NCBI GenBank assembly: GCA_010093485.1
Contig: MU001510.1
Span: 513,709 to 577,708 of the forward strand
Length of the DNA stretch: 64,000 bases
Direction of reading: 5' to 3'
From: Karstenula rhodostoma CBS 690.94
Lineage: Eukaryota > Ascomycota > Dothideomycetes > Pleosporales > Didymosphaeriaceae
Shown: in pieces, positions 9,265 to 20,439 of the stretch
Numbering within the stretch: the stretch's first letter is position 1
Layout of the letters: every line of letters starts with the position of its first letter
Made by a program: the position numbers and the translations under genes
The notes under the pieces: generated by a model
Database searches by the model: none
The model's input: only the letters and a program-made list of their open reading frames with translations
What the model was told of the DNA's origin: nothing

Positions 9265-10782
9265 TTATGACCCCAAACTCATGAACATGAGTGCTTTTTG
9301 CCTTTCTCGTTCTTTTTGTATTTCAGTTGCCTGTTTCGCCTGGAACTTGTTGTGCCCTGCTGCATCGCGAGTCACACACAAGTCAGCAGGGGAAGAGGCG
9401 GGTCTGAGCGAAGAGCTAGCGTTGTGCGACCGAGCGATCGCATCCGGGGTCGTGTTCGTTGCCGTGAAATTGGACGAATATGGTGAAGATGGCTCTGCAT
9501 CTGTGCTTCGGCCATGCGTCTGGCGGGCGGCTGGCCAGCTGGTATCGGCGCCCTCTTCGACCTGGTCGTAGTCGCCTATGACTCGCTCTTCTGGATCCAG
9601 TACGTTGACATCGGTATGCCTTGGCTGGAATGGTGACTTTAAGGGACCGACACTATTGAACGGGAACGGCGGTTCGAGAGGATACGACATGTCGAGCTCG
9701 CACTCTTCTTGTCCTTCTGCCTCGTATTCTTCGTCCAGGTGGGCATACGGGTCGGGAATCTCGTCTTCGAGGTCAAGAGCATCGTAGTTCGACAGCCCGA
9801 GCGGCGACGGCGGCAAGGGCAAGTGCGCCGGTCGTGGCGGTTTCGAAAAGACATTCGAATACGCATACGCATCGTTAGGCGACCGATACTCGTTCACGCT
9901 CTCGGCGTCGCACGCGTTCAGTGGAGGCGATGGTGACCCCCTCGAACTCGCTGGGGACGACCCACCCGACCTGATCTGTTCACCATCCCTCGTTTCAATT
10001 ACCTCTGGCATGCCAATATCCTCTTTACGGATGGGATGCGTTGCAGAGTCATGACTACCATACAGCAACGTAAGCCTCGCCAGTTGCAGCTGCTCCTGCT
10101 CTTTTTCTTGCTCGACAAAGACCCGGCCCAGACCTCCAGCCGTCTCCAGCGCGCGGATACTTTGCCGCCGAATGCAGTTCAATATCGCGGCCTTACGCAG
10201 TATATTGCGGCCCAACGCCCTTTGCTTCGCCCACACAGCGATCTTGGAGCTCCCTCGGTCTACGATGTTGGTGGCAGGATGGGAGAACTGCGGAGAGAGC
10301 CGTGAAGTGATCAAAAAGAGGCGCAGTCTTCTCTTCTTTTTGTGCAGGCACGAATGCTCGCCGTCGACGTCGGCGGTGGCTCGACGACGCTTGCATAATG
10401 GAGATGGAGGCGATCCAGGCAGGAATGAAAGAGGCGCCTCAGATCGAGGCAGGATCCTGAAAGTGAATCTCGTATTCGAAATAGTGTCCAGTGTTGGGAA
10501 GGTGAAGTTCGGCCGTGACGGTGTTGAAGATGGGGATGAAAGAGGCGGCATTACCCCCCGTCGAGCGGCGTCGCTTGTCGATTGGAGACAATAGCCGTAA
10601 GGCCCAGGTTCGACATGCTCGCTCCGCTTCTTGTTCGAATGATGCGAGTCTTCTGGCGTCAGAGGAGGAGACAGCACGCCGAACGAGTTCTGCGACGTCG
10701 ACGAAGGGTGCGGCGAGAAATAACGGTGAGATGGATCCGTGCTGGGACGTGGATCACAGCCTCGTAGTTGCCGAGAGCGCAT
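9265..10782 (-). CDS. Fungal protein of unknown function with conserved basic core
   Basis: A single exon of 505 codons. The N-terminal third is Ser/Pro-rich and holds PPLTPEDS and RPNFTFPTLD. The only ordered-looking part is a strongly basic core at about residues 148-215: KKKRRLRLFLITSRLSPQFS, then PATNIVDRG, then VWAKQRALGRNILRKAAILN. I believe similar basic cores with an LRKAAILN-type segment occur in uncharacterised filamentous-fungal proteins, but I cannot name a family. The C-terminal half is acidic and proline-rich (LEDEIPDPYAHLDEEYEAEG) and ends with a short charged helix (FQAKQATEIQKERERQKAL). The composition suggests a nuclear or chromatin-associated protein; that is inference. Confidence 0.7.
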   Translation of the reverse strand: MRSRQLRGCDPRPSTDPSHRYFSPHPSSTSQNSFGVLSPPLTPEDSHHSNKKRSEHVEPGPYGYCLQSTSDAARRGVMPPLSSPSSTPSRPNFTFPTLDTISNTRFTFRILPRSEAPLSFLPGSPPSPLCKRRRATADVDGEHSCLHKKKRRLRLFLITSRLSPQFSHPATNIVDRGSSKIAVWAKQRALGRNILRKAAILNCIRRQSIRALETAGGLGRVFVEQEKEQEQLQLARLTLLYGSHDSATHPIRKEDIGMPEVIETRDGEQIRSGGSSPASSRGSPSPPLNACDAESVNEYRSPNDAYAYSNVFSKPPRPAHLPLPPSPLGLSNYDALDLEDEIPDPYAHLDEEYEAEGQEECELDMSYPLEPPFPFNSVGPLKSPFQPRHTDVNVLDPEERVIGDYDQVEEGADTSWPAARQTHGRSTDAEPSSPYSSNFTATNTTPDAIARSHNASSSLRPASSPADLCVTRDAAGHNKFQAKQATEIQKERERQKALMFMSLGS

Positions 10783-13219
10783 CTAAAAGCTACGCTACCA
10801 TCACGCGACCATGTTCGGGAACCTCCGCCACACACTGGCCCTGTTAGATGTGGAAACGATGGATTCCACGGATGCGCCTGAACGGTCAGTAGATGTGGGA
10901 TTGCGAGCGGAATAGTGGTTGCACTGCGGCGTAAACAGAGGCGGTGGGATTTCAGTGTTGTAAGAGTGAATGTGTGGAGGCGTCGGTCTAGTCTAATAAT
11001 ACAATATTGGGCAAAGGGTCGGATGACCCGACAGAGGGGACAATGCGGAGAAGACCCTGGGAGCCCTGCTGCAGGCCTGAGTGCTGTACGCCCTGTGCGT
11101 GTGCCTCCCTCCTCTGGGCCCTCGGTCGGCCATGCTCGATTGGCGGGATTCGTAGACCGCACGTACCCTTCACTTCACATTGGGAAAACGCTCTGCTGCA
11201 GTCTGATGATTCTGACATCTTCTCGCCGCCTGCATGTGAGGCTCCGCTGTTGGCGTTCCTTCGAGAAAATAACACACCCTCCCAGCAACTGCCGCTGACG
11301 TCGGGCTGAAACGTGCACACGAGCATTTTACTCGATAAAAACGAGAGAAAAAACGCGCATGGAAAACCAAGTCCGGGGTCGCGCGGAGAAGATCTCCACA
11401 TGGAATGAGGCTGGCTGGGAGAGGCCTGCATTTCACACCTGGAGACATCCCCTCTCGGCAGCCGGAAGGCGATCACTCCAGCGAGACGCGTAACATTACA
11501 CGTCCAACGGCCAACGAGAGACGCCGAAATCCTTTCGCCTTCGTGTGACAGGCGGGCGGAGGAGCCCTAGGGATCGCGGCAGCGCGGCGAATGGCTGTAC
11601 ACCTGCGTAGGGCATGGCGTCGTGACGATTGCTTTTTGGCGTGACAGATTGTGAAGCCAACAACGTCGCTGCGGGCTATCGAGGCCCTGTCGCGCTGTTG
11701 TTCTGGGCCGCGAGGCAAGCAAGGCACTTGAATACACACCCCGGAAAATCAAAATTGGGCTGATGTCTGGGAGAGATCTGCGATGCCGGTGCCGCCTGTG
11801 TGGCAACTCGTTGCGAGCCAGGGTCGCTGCCTGCAAGCAAGTAGCTTCACCTCCCCCCTGGATCCTGGCCCCGAGAAAAGAGTTTTCTTCTTCAAAGTGA
11901 CATCGCAGCTTCACTCTCACCTCCCTCATACGCATTTGCCACGGCGCCGCGGAACCCTCCTCTCGATCGATCGCAGCGCCCCCCCGTCCACGGCGTCTTG
12001 TAATCCCCGGCAGGATCGGTGCACGTGTTGTATCCCCTCACTCAGTCTAGTCTACACAACGGGAACCGAGACCGCCTTAGCGCCAGCTAGCTCGAGTGCT
12101 CACACTACCCTACGCTTACTTTGCGTTGTGCGTGTGTACGGGCTAGCCTAGGCGCTGGGCTCCAGCGCACTTCATCACATTCCTAGCTGCACGGGGAACA
12201 AGGTTTGCAAAGATGGCTTTTCATCTATCGAGTAGACGCATGCATGGAGACGAGCGACCGTATATACACGTGCATGCATGCATTGCGAGGGGATTCTGCG
12301 CTGGCAATGGATCAGATCGAATCGACTCGAAATGGCGGCCCGACACACGACACGGATCAGGATCAGACAATACCCTTTCTTCCCCCCAATGTAACCCTCT
12401 CGGCACCCGTGGCTCTGCCCCCGTCGCACGGCATATACACCGACAGACTCCCGACCCTCGGGCATCCGTGACCAGCGCTCCCGGGCGGTTTCCTCCTCGG
12501 ACACTGTCACGCCGTCACAGACAGAGCGGTGTAATCCTTTTCGTGATGCGTGCAGCTGCAAGGGGTCACGAGACGGTCCCGTCTGGGGCTGCGGCGTGTG
12601 TGTGCTTCACTGGGTGCGAGGTGCCGACTTACTTTTCGGCACTTTGAGGTGCGCCACCGAGTTTGTCGTGCTCGGCTCGGGATGGTAGAGGGGAGGCGGG
12701 GGAAGGGGCGAGTAGGTAAGCAGGGGAGGGGGCGGGGAGGAGTTTCGCGCGGGGAAGGTGGTGTTTATAGTATATTTTGCTTTGTTGTGTTTCGGATGGA
12801 TGGAGGGGTGCTGTTTAGTTGCTGTCGTCGTGCGATATTCAAGCGTTGGTCGAAACTTGGGAGGGGATGAGCATTCGTTTTGGTGGATGAGTGGGAGGGA
12901 AGCGTGAGAGGGGAGGGCGAGAGGGGGTTGCATGGCATGCTCTGTTTGACCCCTAGGAAATGTTGCTGCCAGGAACGAGAGCCTTGTGGTAATCTCGGCA
13001 CCGCTTCGTTGGGCATGCGATGGCCCTCGAAAGTTTGGCTTCGGGAGAGGAGGTACCTGGCGTGATGCAGGTCATCACAAGCCCCCCGACCCAAGAAGTC
13101 GCTCAGTATCCTGTCAATTGCCCACGAGCATATCGCTCCGTTATCCACGCTTATACTCCAGTAAATGCTAGCACCTGGTACGCCGTCTAATGCATGTTCT
13201 TCTCCGTCCCCTTCTCCCA
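10783..13219. other. 2.4-kb region without recognisable genes
   Basis: It lies between the start of the uncharacterised gene (10782, minus) and the end of Trs31 (13220, minus). ORFs here are short, overlap on both strands and have no familiar motifs. Visible structures are pyrimidine-rich stretches near 11900-12070 and a 25-bp alternating pyrimidine-purine run at 12259-12283. It could hold a long promoter, a non-coding RNA or a fast-evolving small gene. Confidence 0.5.
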
Positions 13220-13947
13220 CTATCCTCCCCCCCTCGCCAATATCTCCTCCCGCTCCAGCACCTCCCTCTTAAACTTGATCAAAAACACCGTCTTCCCAGG
13301 CCACATCGCTTTCCCCTCCTTGCCTTCCTCCTGCGCCCCCACACTATGCGCGGTCACCCCCTCCGTCGCAAACCCCGCCCCATCACACACGCCCTCGATG
13401 ATCCCCGCCACAAACGCCGCGCAGTTGAGATTGCTCATCTCCCGCGGCAGCGAAATGTACGTGTTGACCATGGGCTCGTTGTCGAACAGCATGTACTGGC
13501 TTGGGTCGTCGCCAGAGCGCTCGAGTGCGTCGGCAGGGCGCCCGAAGAGGTGCCGGTAGAGCGTCTGTGCGATGAACTGCAGGAGGGGCAGGATGCGTGT
13601 GGGGCGGATTGAGGCGAGGGGGTTGGCGGAGCGCGTGAGGAGGAGGTCGAGGAGGCGGACGCCGATAGGGTAGCCTTGGTTGTTTAACCTGTTGTTCACA
13701 GGTACATTAGCCCAGTTCTGCACGCTCTTGCGTTGGCGCTTCGCGTGGGTGGGGCGGCATACCGCTTCTCGAGGTCACCGACGTCTTTTGCGTTCTTCTG
13801 CGCGAGGTTTATCATCTCGATGAAGAGGTAGGCGAAGGCGGCGCGGGAGAGCTCGGCGTTCTTGCTGCGGTTGAGGTTGCGGTCGTAGATTGTTTTCTTG
13901 TTGGAGGGGTAGCGGAGGCCGGAGCCGCCGGGCTGGGAGCTGCTCAT
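13220..13947 (-). CDS. TRS31: TRAPP complex subunit Trs31 (TRAPPC5 family)
   Basis: Two exons (13947-13763 and 13688-13220) make 217 aa. TRAPP is the tethering complex and Rab GEF (Ypt1/Rab1) at the Golgi; Trs31 belongs to the Bet3 fold family. Support: the N-terminal KKTIYDRNLNRSKNAELSRA and FAYLFIEMINLAQ, the intron-spanning EKRLNNQGYPIGVRLLDLL, the segment RILPLLQFIAQTLYRHLFG, and the C-terminal NCAAFVAGIIEGVCDGAGF typical of Bet3-fold proteins. The start at MSSSQPGG is preferred; more upstream codons in the frame lack similarity. The spliced phase closes exactly. It is divergent from the coiled-coil gene at 15336. Confidence 0.93.
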
Positions 13948-15335
13948 TGCTGCGGATTTTTCTATGGGCGCAGAGGATGTGATTCGGGAAAGATACGGTC
14001 GTAGTAATCGCCAGCTTCGATGCTGGTGATGCTGGGGATTAAGGTTTGGTACGTGCGCGGGCTTGTCGGTTCGGGAATGGCGGGGAGCGTTGTCACACGT
14101 GGGACCTGAACGTTCCTCATCACGACCTTTGCGACTTGACAACAGCACTTCATGCTCCGGAGATGACGAATACCATTTTCTATCTGGCGGACAAGACGAT
14201 GAAATTATCGGTCCAAACGCATTTCCGGCTTGCAGGTTCTCTCAAAGCGCATGCGTTAGGTCTGCTTCCCGTGGGGTATCGACACAGGACGATACTCTAG
14301 AAGGGCTGGTCTGCGATTTGGATCGAGGAAACCTGTCCATGTTTCTTGCATGCGTACCGTTCTGTACTAAATCATCTGATTCCAGCGTCCCCGGGCATCC
14401 TCAGGTTGACCAAAAATTATCTTGCCCAAATATCAAATCCCCAATATACATTCAGCTTAACATTCGCAGGTTTGGAACAATGATCAATGCGATCCGAGAG
14501 GTGGCGGTCACCATTTCGCTTTGTGCTTATTCGCAACCAGCAGGGTGCAGTGAGTAACATTCATTACCCAGCGTGCAAATGGTTTGCGAACCTAGGGTTT
14601 CGCAAAGAATTTGCTGACTCCCAACAAAACATCGCTTACCATACCCCTACGCAAAGAGCTTGATCAGCCAAGAAAATATATAAAGAGTAAGGAAAGCATG
14701 GTCACGGATGGCCACTCAGTGCATTCGCTGATTGATCTGGAGCATCAAATACCCTTGTGTTACACTCGTAATTGTAATAGTCCCTGCGAGGGCCGCTTTT
14801 GTGCAACGATTATTTACCAAGTACTGGTTGCGGGTTGCGAATTGCTGCTTGTTATCAACACTTGTAGTTCATTGAAGAAACATGTAATCTTAGATATAAA
14901 GCCCGGGGATTTCAGTCTCTATCAAGCCAACTATCGAGGACGATAGACGCTGCTTTGGTCTTCATGGTCCAAGTACACCAATGTAAATATATTTTGCAAC
15001 ATATATACAGATGAGTTACCGAAGTTGTCCAACACACTATGACACTGCCGGAGAGAAGTTGGACCTCGATGTCTCAACACGGACCACCTACCTGGGCACG
15101 ATTCAACTTTCACTATGGGTCCAAGCCTTTGGGAATTGTAACTCGGACCCTTTCATTAGGCGGATCGCTCAGGCCCACTAACCACAACAGTCCCTTATAA
15201 AAGACCGCCACAGCACTCTTGTCCCTAACCTGACTTGGTGGCCAACTACGCATCCCCTTACCTAACAGCCGTCATCACCTCTCAGACTCCACTATATACC
15301 TCACTCACCCTACACACTCCGTCGAATTCGTAAAG
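13948..15335. other. Divergent intergenic region (Trs31 / coiled-coil gene)
   Basis: About 1.4 kb upstream of two divergent genes. Several ORFs of 60-160 codons lack motifs and overlap each other. A TATA box (15196-15202) and a pyrimidine-rich leader precede the gene at 15336. Confidence 0.5.
15196..15202 (+). promoter_or_regulatory. TATA box candidate
   Basis: TATAAAA, 134 bp before the ATG at 15336, followed by a CT-rich stretch up to the start codon, a common layout of fungal promoters. Confidence 0.5.
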
Positions 15336-17063
15336 ATGGATTCAGGAGCCAGTCTCGAGCAATACAACGAACTCATCAATAACAACACCAACACCAACCT
15401 GCACGAAGTTCAAAGCTTACTGGACATGGTGGAGTTCTGCTGGGGCGTGACCGAAACCCGAGACTTCCTCCTATCGACGATTCTCCCCTGCCTTCACACT
15501 CTCCTTAATGACAAGGACAAACGTGTTCGCGACGAAGCAAGCAGCGCTTGGAATGAATGGGGCACAAAGGCTTCCGAGGCATACAAGACATGGCACAGCG
15601 AACCAGACGACTCCAGCGTCCTCCATAACCGGGGACTCAAGCAAGCATTGGCGACCCTCGATGCGCAAACTGAACGGATCAGCTATCAAGTTCAGAAGCT
15701 CCTGGATCCTTACTTCATATATAAGCGATCTGTTGATGGGTTTTCAGCGCGGGAGATCTTCAAATGTGAGCCTGAACCACGAGCTCGCCGCAATGTAACG
15801 CTGACATATCGACAGTCATTGAAGCTAATCCAGACTCTGTTCCTGCAGAGTTTGGTACAATCATGAAGAAATACGCGGAGACGGACGTAACGACCAAGAA
15901 GCTGGCCCAGCAGGTCGAAAAGCACACCAAGCAAGTCCAAAAGCTTTCAATACAGGCTGAAGATCAACGGGCAAGCATGACAAAAGCTATGGCCACCCAA
16001 AGGGCCTTGGAGTCAAGCAATAACAAGCTGTCGAACCGGGTCAATGAACTGCAGCGGCAGTTAGACAAGGCCAATGAGAAGAATTGGCTGGTCCAATCTT
16101 ATCAGCAGAATTTCCAGGAAGCGGCTAAAAGCCGAGACACCTGGGAAGAAGCGTGTAAGTCATGTAAGGCGCACGGAGAGAGCAACACTGATCAAGATTA
16201 CTTAGATACCCAGATCAAATTTGAACTGGAAAGCAAGACAGAAGAGCTTGAAAGCAAGCAGATCGAGAACAATGACCTCCAAGCTGATCTGAAAAGCGCC
16301 CATGAGAGGATCGCGTACCTCGAAGCAGAGCTTAATGGGACACAAGACCATGACAGACTAAAGCAGCAACTGGAACGTGTCTATGCTGAGCTCAGCAGTG
16401 TTCGGTCCAACCTCAAGCTGCCTCAAGACAAAGTTCACGAACTTGAGTCTGGCCACGCCAACGGCATCGCAGACCCCAGACACATCGCCTACAAAGGCTC
16501 CGTCGAAGGCATCGCTAACTATGACTTTCGAGTTCTGAAGAGCAACGATACTGCGGAAAATCAAACCAGCCTTGGTGGACTCCAGGATGAAATCAAGTTC
16601 GTGCCCAAGCCTAAGCCCAAGCCTGAACCTCAGCGCTTGGAATCTAGCACGGATGTCTGGGGTTATCGCAAACCTACCACTCCGATGAGCGGTTCTAAGC
16701 TCATTGAAGAAGATATTCAGCGAACTGTCAACGAGGGAAATATGAACTTGGCTTTGAAGGAGTCCATGTCGAAAGGCAACGTCAAGGTAAGAACATCACG
16801 TTTCCCTTATCTGTCAGGCGGCATTGCCTCATCCGAACACTTGCAGACCCGCAAATTTTCTGGCATCTGTCATGTCACATGTTTTCCCATCCAGATTCTC
16901 ACTGACTTGACTGCAGCACACCCCACGCGAAAACTTCCCGGCTCTTCCCAAAAGCTCAGAGAATCAAGAAGATACTGGATATCTTTTGTCAGTCCCCGTC
17001 AAGTCAAAGAAGAAGAAGGGCAAGAAAGGCAAAGCTCAAAAGAACGGGGAAGTGAAAGATTGA
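15336..17063 (+). CDS. Coiled-coil protein with one W..W helical module (paralog A)
   Basis: Three exons (15336-15765, 15816-16786, 16917-17063) give 515 aa. I do not recognise a named family. Residues about 25-95 form a helical module with LLSTILPCLHTLL, then VRDEASSAWNEWGTKA. Residues about 160-350 are a long coiled coil rich in Gln/Lys/Glu (VEKHTKQVQKLSIQAEDQ, SKTEELESKQIENNDLQADL). The C-terminus has KLIEEDIQRTVNEGNMN, then KHTPRENFPAL, and a basic tail KSKKKKGKKGK. The gene at 22727 repeats the module four times and has the same C-terminal order and the same final phase-0 intron directly after a Lys codon, so the two are paralogs. A structural or nucleic-acid-bound role is only a guess from the coiled coil and the tail. 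Confidence 0.8.
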
Positions 17064-17609
17064 AAGATCTACATATTTGGTTGGAAGGTGGAGGATGGCA
17101 GTAAAGTACTTGATGAGCAAGGGTAGAGTTCCAGGGAACGAATAGACCACGAGCTTGACCATAAAAGGTCTAGCGTTGGAAAGCACCCCCCAAACTTTGG
17201 AAGCGTTAGATGCTAGTATAGTAGATTTAAACAGATCGCGTAAAACATAGCGTCTTTAGCCACAGTGACCTGTATGTTTCAATGTCTCTCACCCCTGGCT
17301 TGGTGGTTTTGTCGAGATTCATCGCTTGTCGATATGTCTGCTTGGCGCGCTCCAAGCCCGGGGAAGTCTGATTGGCCACTGCTTGTCCTTTCAGTGTGCT
17401 ACCACCACCACCCGTCAACAAACAACAATCGCATTGCACCGACCAACTCAACACACCCATAAAGGTCCTCACCGCTCCACGGCCTGGTCACCTCCCTTGA
17501 GTTATTGACAAGTCACTGACCAACTGTCAGCGGTTGCGATCGCTCCCGTTGACTTCCGGAAAACATCACTCCTCTCGTCTCATCTCAACCGACACCTCGC
17601 CCAGCCAGG
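17064..17609. other. Intergenic region between paralog A and RNase H
   Basis: About 550 bp holding the 3' UTR of paralog A and the promoter of the RNase H gene. No gene is visible. Confidence 0.55.
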
Positions 17610-18673
17610 ATGCCTCTTGGTTGGTACCTTGCTCAGGGTCTGATACCGCTTGGTGAATCAAGCAGTGATGACGAAGAGGGTCCTTGCGAGTTGCCAGATG
17701 GTCGCCTAGTATGCGGCCCGCATGGACTTGTTATATGTGGGAAATGTTGCTCCGACTACAGCTTCATGGATGATGTCTTGGGGGAGGACGAGGACGAAGA
17801 GACTGATGACGAGCTGAAGGAAGTCATGGATGCCACGTGGGGCCCGCCTGGCCGTCGCTCACAAGCACAAGCCAGCAATGAAAGCGAAGCCAGCGACAGC
17901 CATATCCCCAAGGAATTCCTTGGCACCCCAAAGCGCAGAGGAACAGGGCGCGTCTTCCCTACCAAGTTCAATGCTCCGCCTTCGACTCGTCCAGAGGATC
18001 TATTCGTCGGTTGTCCCACTTATGGCAATCTGTCCAGGTGAGTCGTTGAAAGCTGAAACAACCTTGAAGACAGAACTGATTTGCTACCACTAGATACGTC
18101 CGAAGCGATAACCCTACTCAGATTCTCATCTACACGGACGGTGCCTGCCTCAACAATGGCCTACCGAACCCGCGCGCTGGTTGGGCTTTTGTCCACGGTC
18201 CAGGAACCCACGACCAGGACTTGGCCCACGGTCTAGGAACTAACGGCCAGCCTCTTATCGCGTCTGGTCGCCTCGAGCGTAAGGGGCCCTTCGGGGCTGA
18301 CAGCATCCAGAGCAGCAATCGCGCAGAGCTGCGCGCCGTGATTGCGGCACTACGGTTTCGTCACTGGGTTGGCGAGGGTTTTTCCTCCGTCGTCTTCGCT
18401 ACTGACTCCGAGTACGTGGTGGAGGGATGTACGAATTGGGCCAAGTCGTGGATCAAGAGGGGTTGGAGAACAAGTGCGGGTCAGGATGTAAAGAACAAGG
18501 ATCTGTGGGAGATGCTCTTGGGTGAGTCCGAGAGGTGGAAGGACAAGGGCTTGTCTCTGGAGTTCTGGTGCATCCCGAGGGAATGGAACGAGGTTGCAGA
18601 TGCAGCTGCTAAGATTGCGGCTACTCATGACGAAGTTGACCAGTTTATGGACGTTATGGGCCTCTGCATTTGA
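17610..18673 (+). CDS. RNase H1-type ribonuclease with N-terminal Cys-rich region
   Basis: Two exons (17610-18037, 18094-18673) give 335 aa. RNase H cuts the RNA strand of RNA-DNA hybrids. The C-terminal domain (from about residue 150) shows the acidic active-site set: Asp in IYTDGACLNNG, Glu in SSNRAELRAV, Asp in FATDSEYVVEG, and Asp in EWNEVADAAAK, together with NPRAGWAFV and the KNKDLWEMLL helix. The N-terminal 140 residues carry a compact Cys/His cluster, LPDGRLVCGPHGLVICGKCC followed by SDYSFMDD, and an acidic stretch (LGEDEDEETDDE). The cluster may be a small zinc-binding module; I do not see the usual hybrid-binding domain of RNase H1. It lies between the two coiled-coil paralogs on the same strand. 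Confidence 0.9.
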
Positions 18674-19695
18674 AAGTAAGGGGCGTATTCGGATCTAGAG
18701 ATGCATAGCTAATGGCTTCCCATGAGTGAGGATAGGAATGGCCAAAGCCTGTGAGAATCTATCCGGGGGTTCATTTTGGGGATAGGTTTTGATTCACGAG
18801 AAAGGGAAGATCACTTGCTTAGTAGCGCACCAATGGATGGATACCTGTGTACTTGAGAATGAACAGGCTATGAATTAGTTCGAATCGAATTCTTTGTAAT
18901 AATTGGCCCCGTATCAAGGGAGGTCCATACAAATGTCGCCACCTTAAACAAACTAGACAAACAGGGAACGGGAAGTCAACCGGGCGAGATGTAATATGTT
19001 CGAGAGTGCTCGTGAGGTTGTGAAAAGGTTTCCGTATTTAGTGTCATCTGTGCCCACCTTAGAATTAGCACGGGTAGTGACGCACTAAATACGGACTTCC
19101 TCGTAGTCTGCATTGCTGCAGGCCAGAAGTCTAGGCACTCCGAGTGACGATAAGCGGTGCGGGCGCGATACAGGGCAGAAAAGGTAGAGGAAACCACCGC
19201 AACCCTAATAAGGTTTAGAGGGTTACACACCAACGGTAACGTGTCGCCCAATCTACCTATCCCGATTATTGACTAAACGCTGTGTGGCCATCAAACCCGG
19301 GCGTCCTTCTATCTTCATCCATACCCTCCGACTGCCACGCAAAGGTTCCACCCGGTACTTTGCCCATAGGAACGACCAAACAGGTTCGGAGTCACGATTG
19401 TTGCCGGACGTGCCGCAAAAGGAGGAAGAAGTGCGACAGTAAATCCTCCCCGTGATCCAACTGCACTCGGTTAGGCCTGAGATGTGAACGTACTACGCCC
19501 CTTATCTGGGAAGATGATGTGAGAAGGGGGATGGAATGCGCAAGAGATGACCTCGAAGGGTTGTCGCACCCACCAAGTGGAGGACATTTGGACTCAGGCG
19601 CCATAGCAGAATTCATGCTCGTTTAAATACGACCTACCACCGAAAAGGCCCTCGATTCGGGAGTTCAATCTCTGGCACGGGTGTGCAAGTGGTCG
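18674..19695. other. Gene-poor stretch before the relic region
   Basis: About 1 kb with no supported ORF. The only clear structure is the inverted repeat at 19031-19095. It leads into the decayed regulator and transporter sequences. Confidence 0.5.
19031..19095. repeat. 13-bp perfect inverted repeat (stem-loop or tiny TIR element)
   Basis: Left arm TCCGTATTTAGTG at 19031-19043 pairs perfectly with CACTAAATACGGA at 19083-19095 across 39 bases. The match continues inward by three more bases if a 2-base insertion in the right arm is allowed. It could be a hairpin or the remnant of a very small inverted-repeat element. Confidence 0.75.
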
Positions 19696-20088
19696 TTCCA
19701 ACTTGATGCGACTCAGTCTTCGTTGCTCGATCGCTATGTCGGTATGTTCTCCAGGACCCATTCAGCATCTTCCGGACCTATGAATACTTTTCTATTTGTC
19801 ATCCTGCTGTTGTAAATGCAAAACCGCACGGTACTAGATTTTGTGTTGGCTATCACTGCGGTACAAACATGGGACACCAGCAGCTTCACGATGGAAAAGC
19901 CTATGCTACGATCACGTCAGGATGCCTTGCGAGGCAAAAGACAAATGCGTGCGTCTTACAACAGTGGTCAGGAAGAAATTCTGAACCTGCTTGCTACCTG
20001 TGTTCTCATGCTGCTGTACGAGAAACTTGCAGGCGGAGGATAAGATAATCGGACGTCACACCTCGCATTCAGTGCCCAGAAAAATAAT
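19696..20088 (+). pseudogene. Relic of a fungal transcription factor regulatory domain
   Basis: One frame reads LDRYVGMFSRTHSASSGP, then a stop at about 19813, then MQNRTVLDFVLAITAVQTW, LLATCVLMLLYEKLAGG, a second stop at about 20041, then DNRTSHLAFSAQ. This order matches the fungal-specific transcription-factor domain of the Fungal_trans_2 type (Zn2Cys6 regulators). The second stop (TAA) sits where I would expect Gln (CAA), a C-to-T change. No DNA-binding Cys cluster is found upstream, so only the regulatory domain survives. It sits directly before a dead transporter. Confidence 0.7.
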
Positions 20089-20439
20089 ACATGTACAAAC
20101 ACCCCACAAGCACGCGATTATCTAATTAAATTCTTATCAATCGAACAAATTTCATCAAGATATTCTCATCACTGACAATACTAGTACGACGAGTGCGGAT
20201 AATCCCTGAACAATGGCAGTGAGAAGCACACTGTCCCGCTTGGGCTTGAGGGAATGATTACCTCACATCAGTTAGCGACTATTGACAACTTGAAGACGGC
20301 AGGTCACCAGGACCACCATGGCATCGATACGCGAGCTATGCGCAACATGGGCGCGTATGGGATCTATGAAAAAAAGTCTCCATCATGAAGGAGGCTCTGA
20401 TCGATGTTATTCCCATGGAAGATCTTTGCCTTGCCTGGG

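Noticed and set aside
19640..19690. Possible tRNA T-loop (GAGTTCAATCTC)
   Set aside because: No matching acceptor stem, D arm or anticodon arm could be built around it. I found no convincing tRNA or rRNA in the window.
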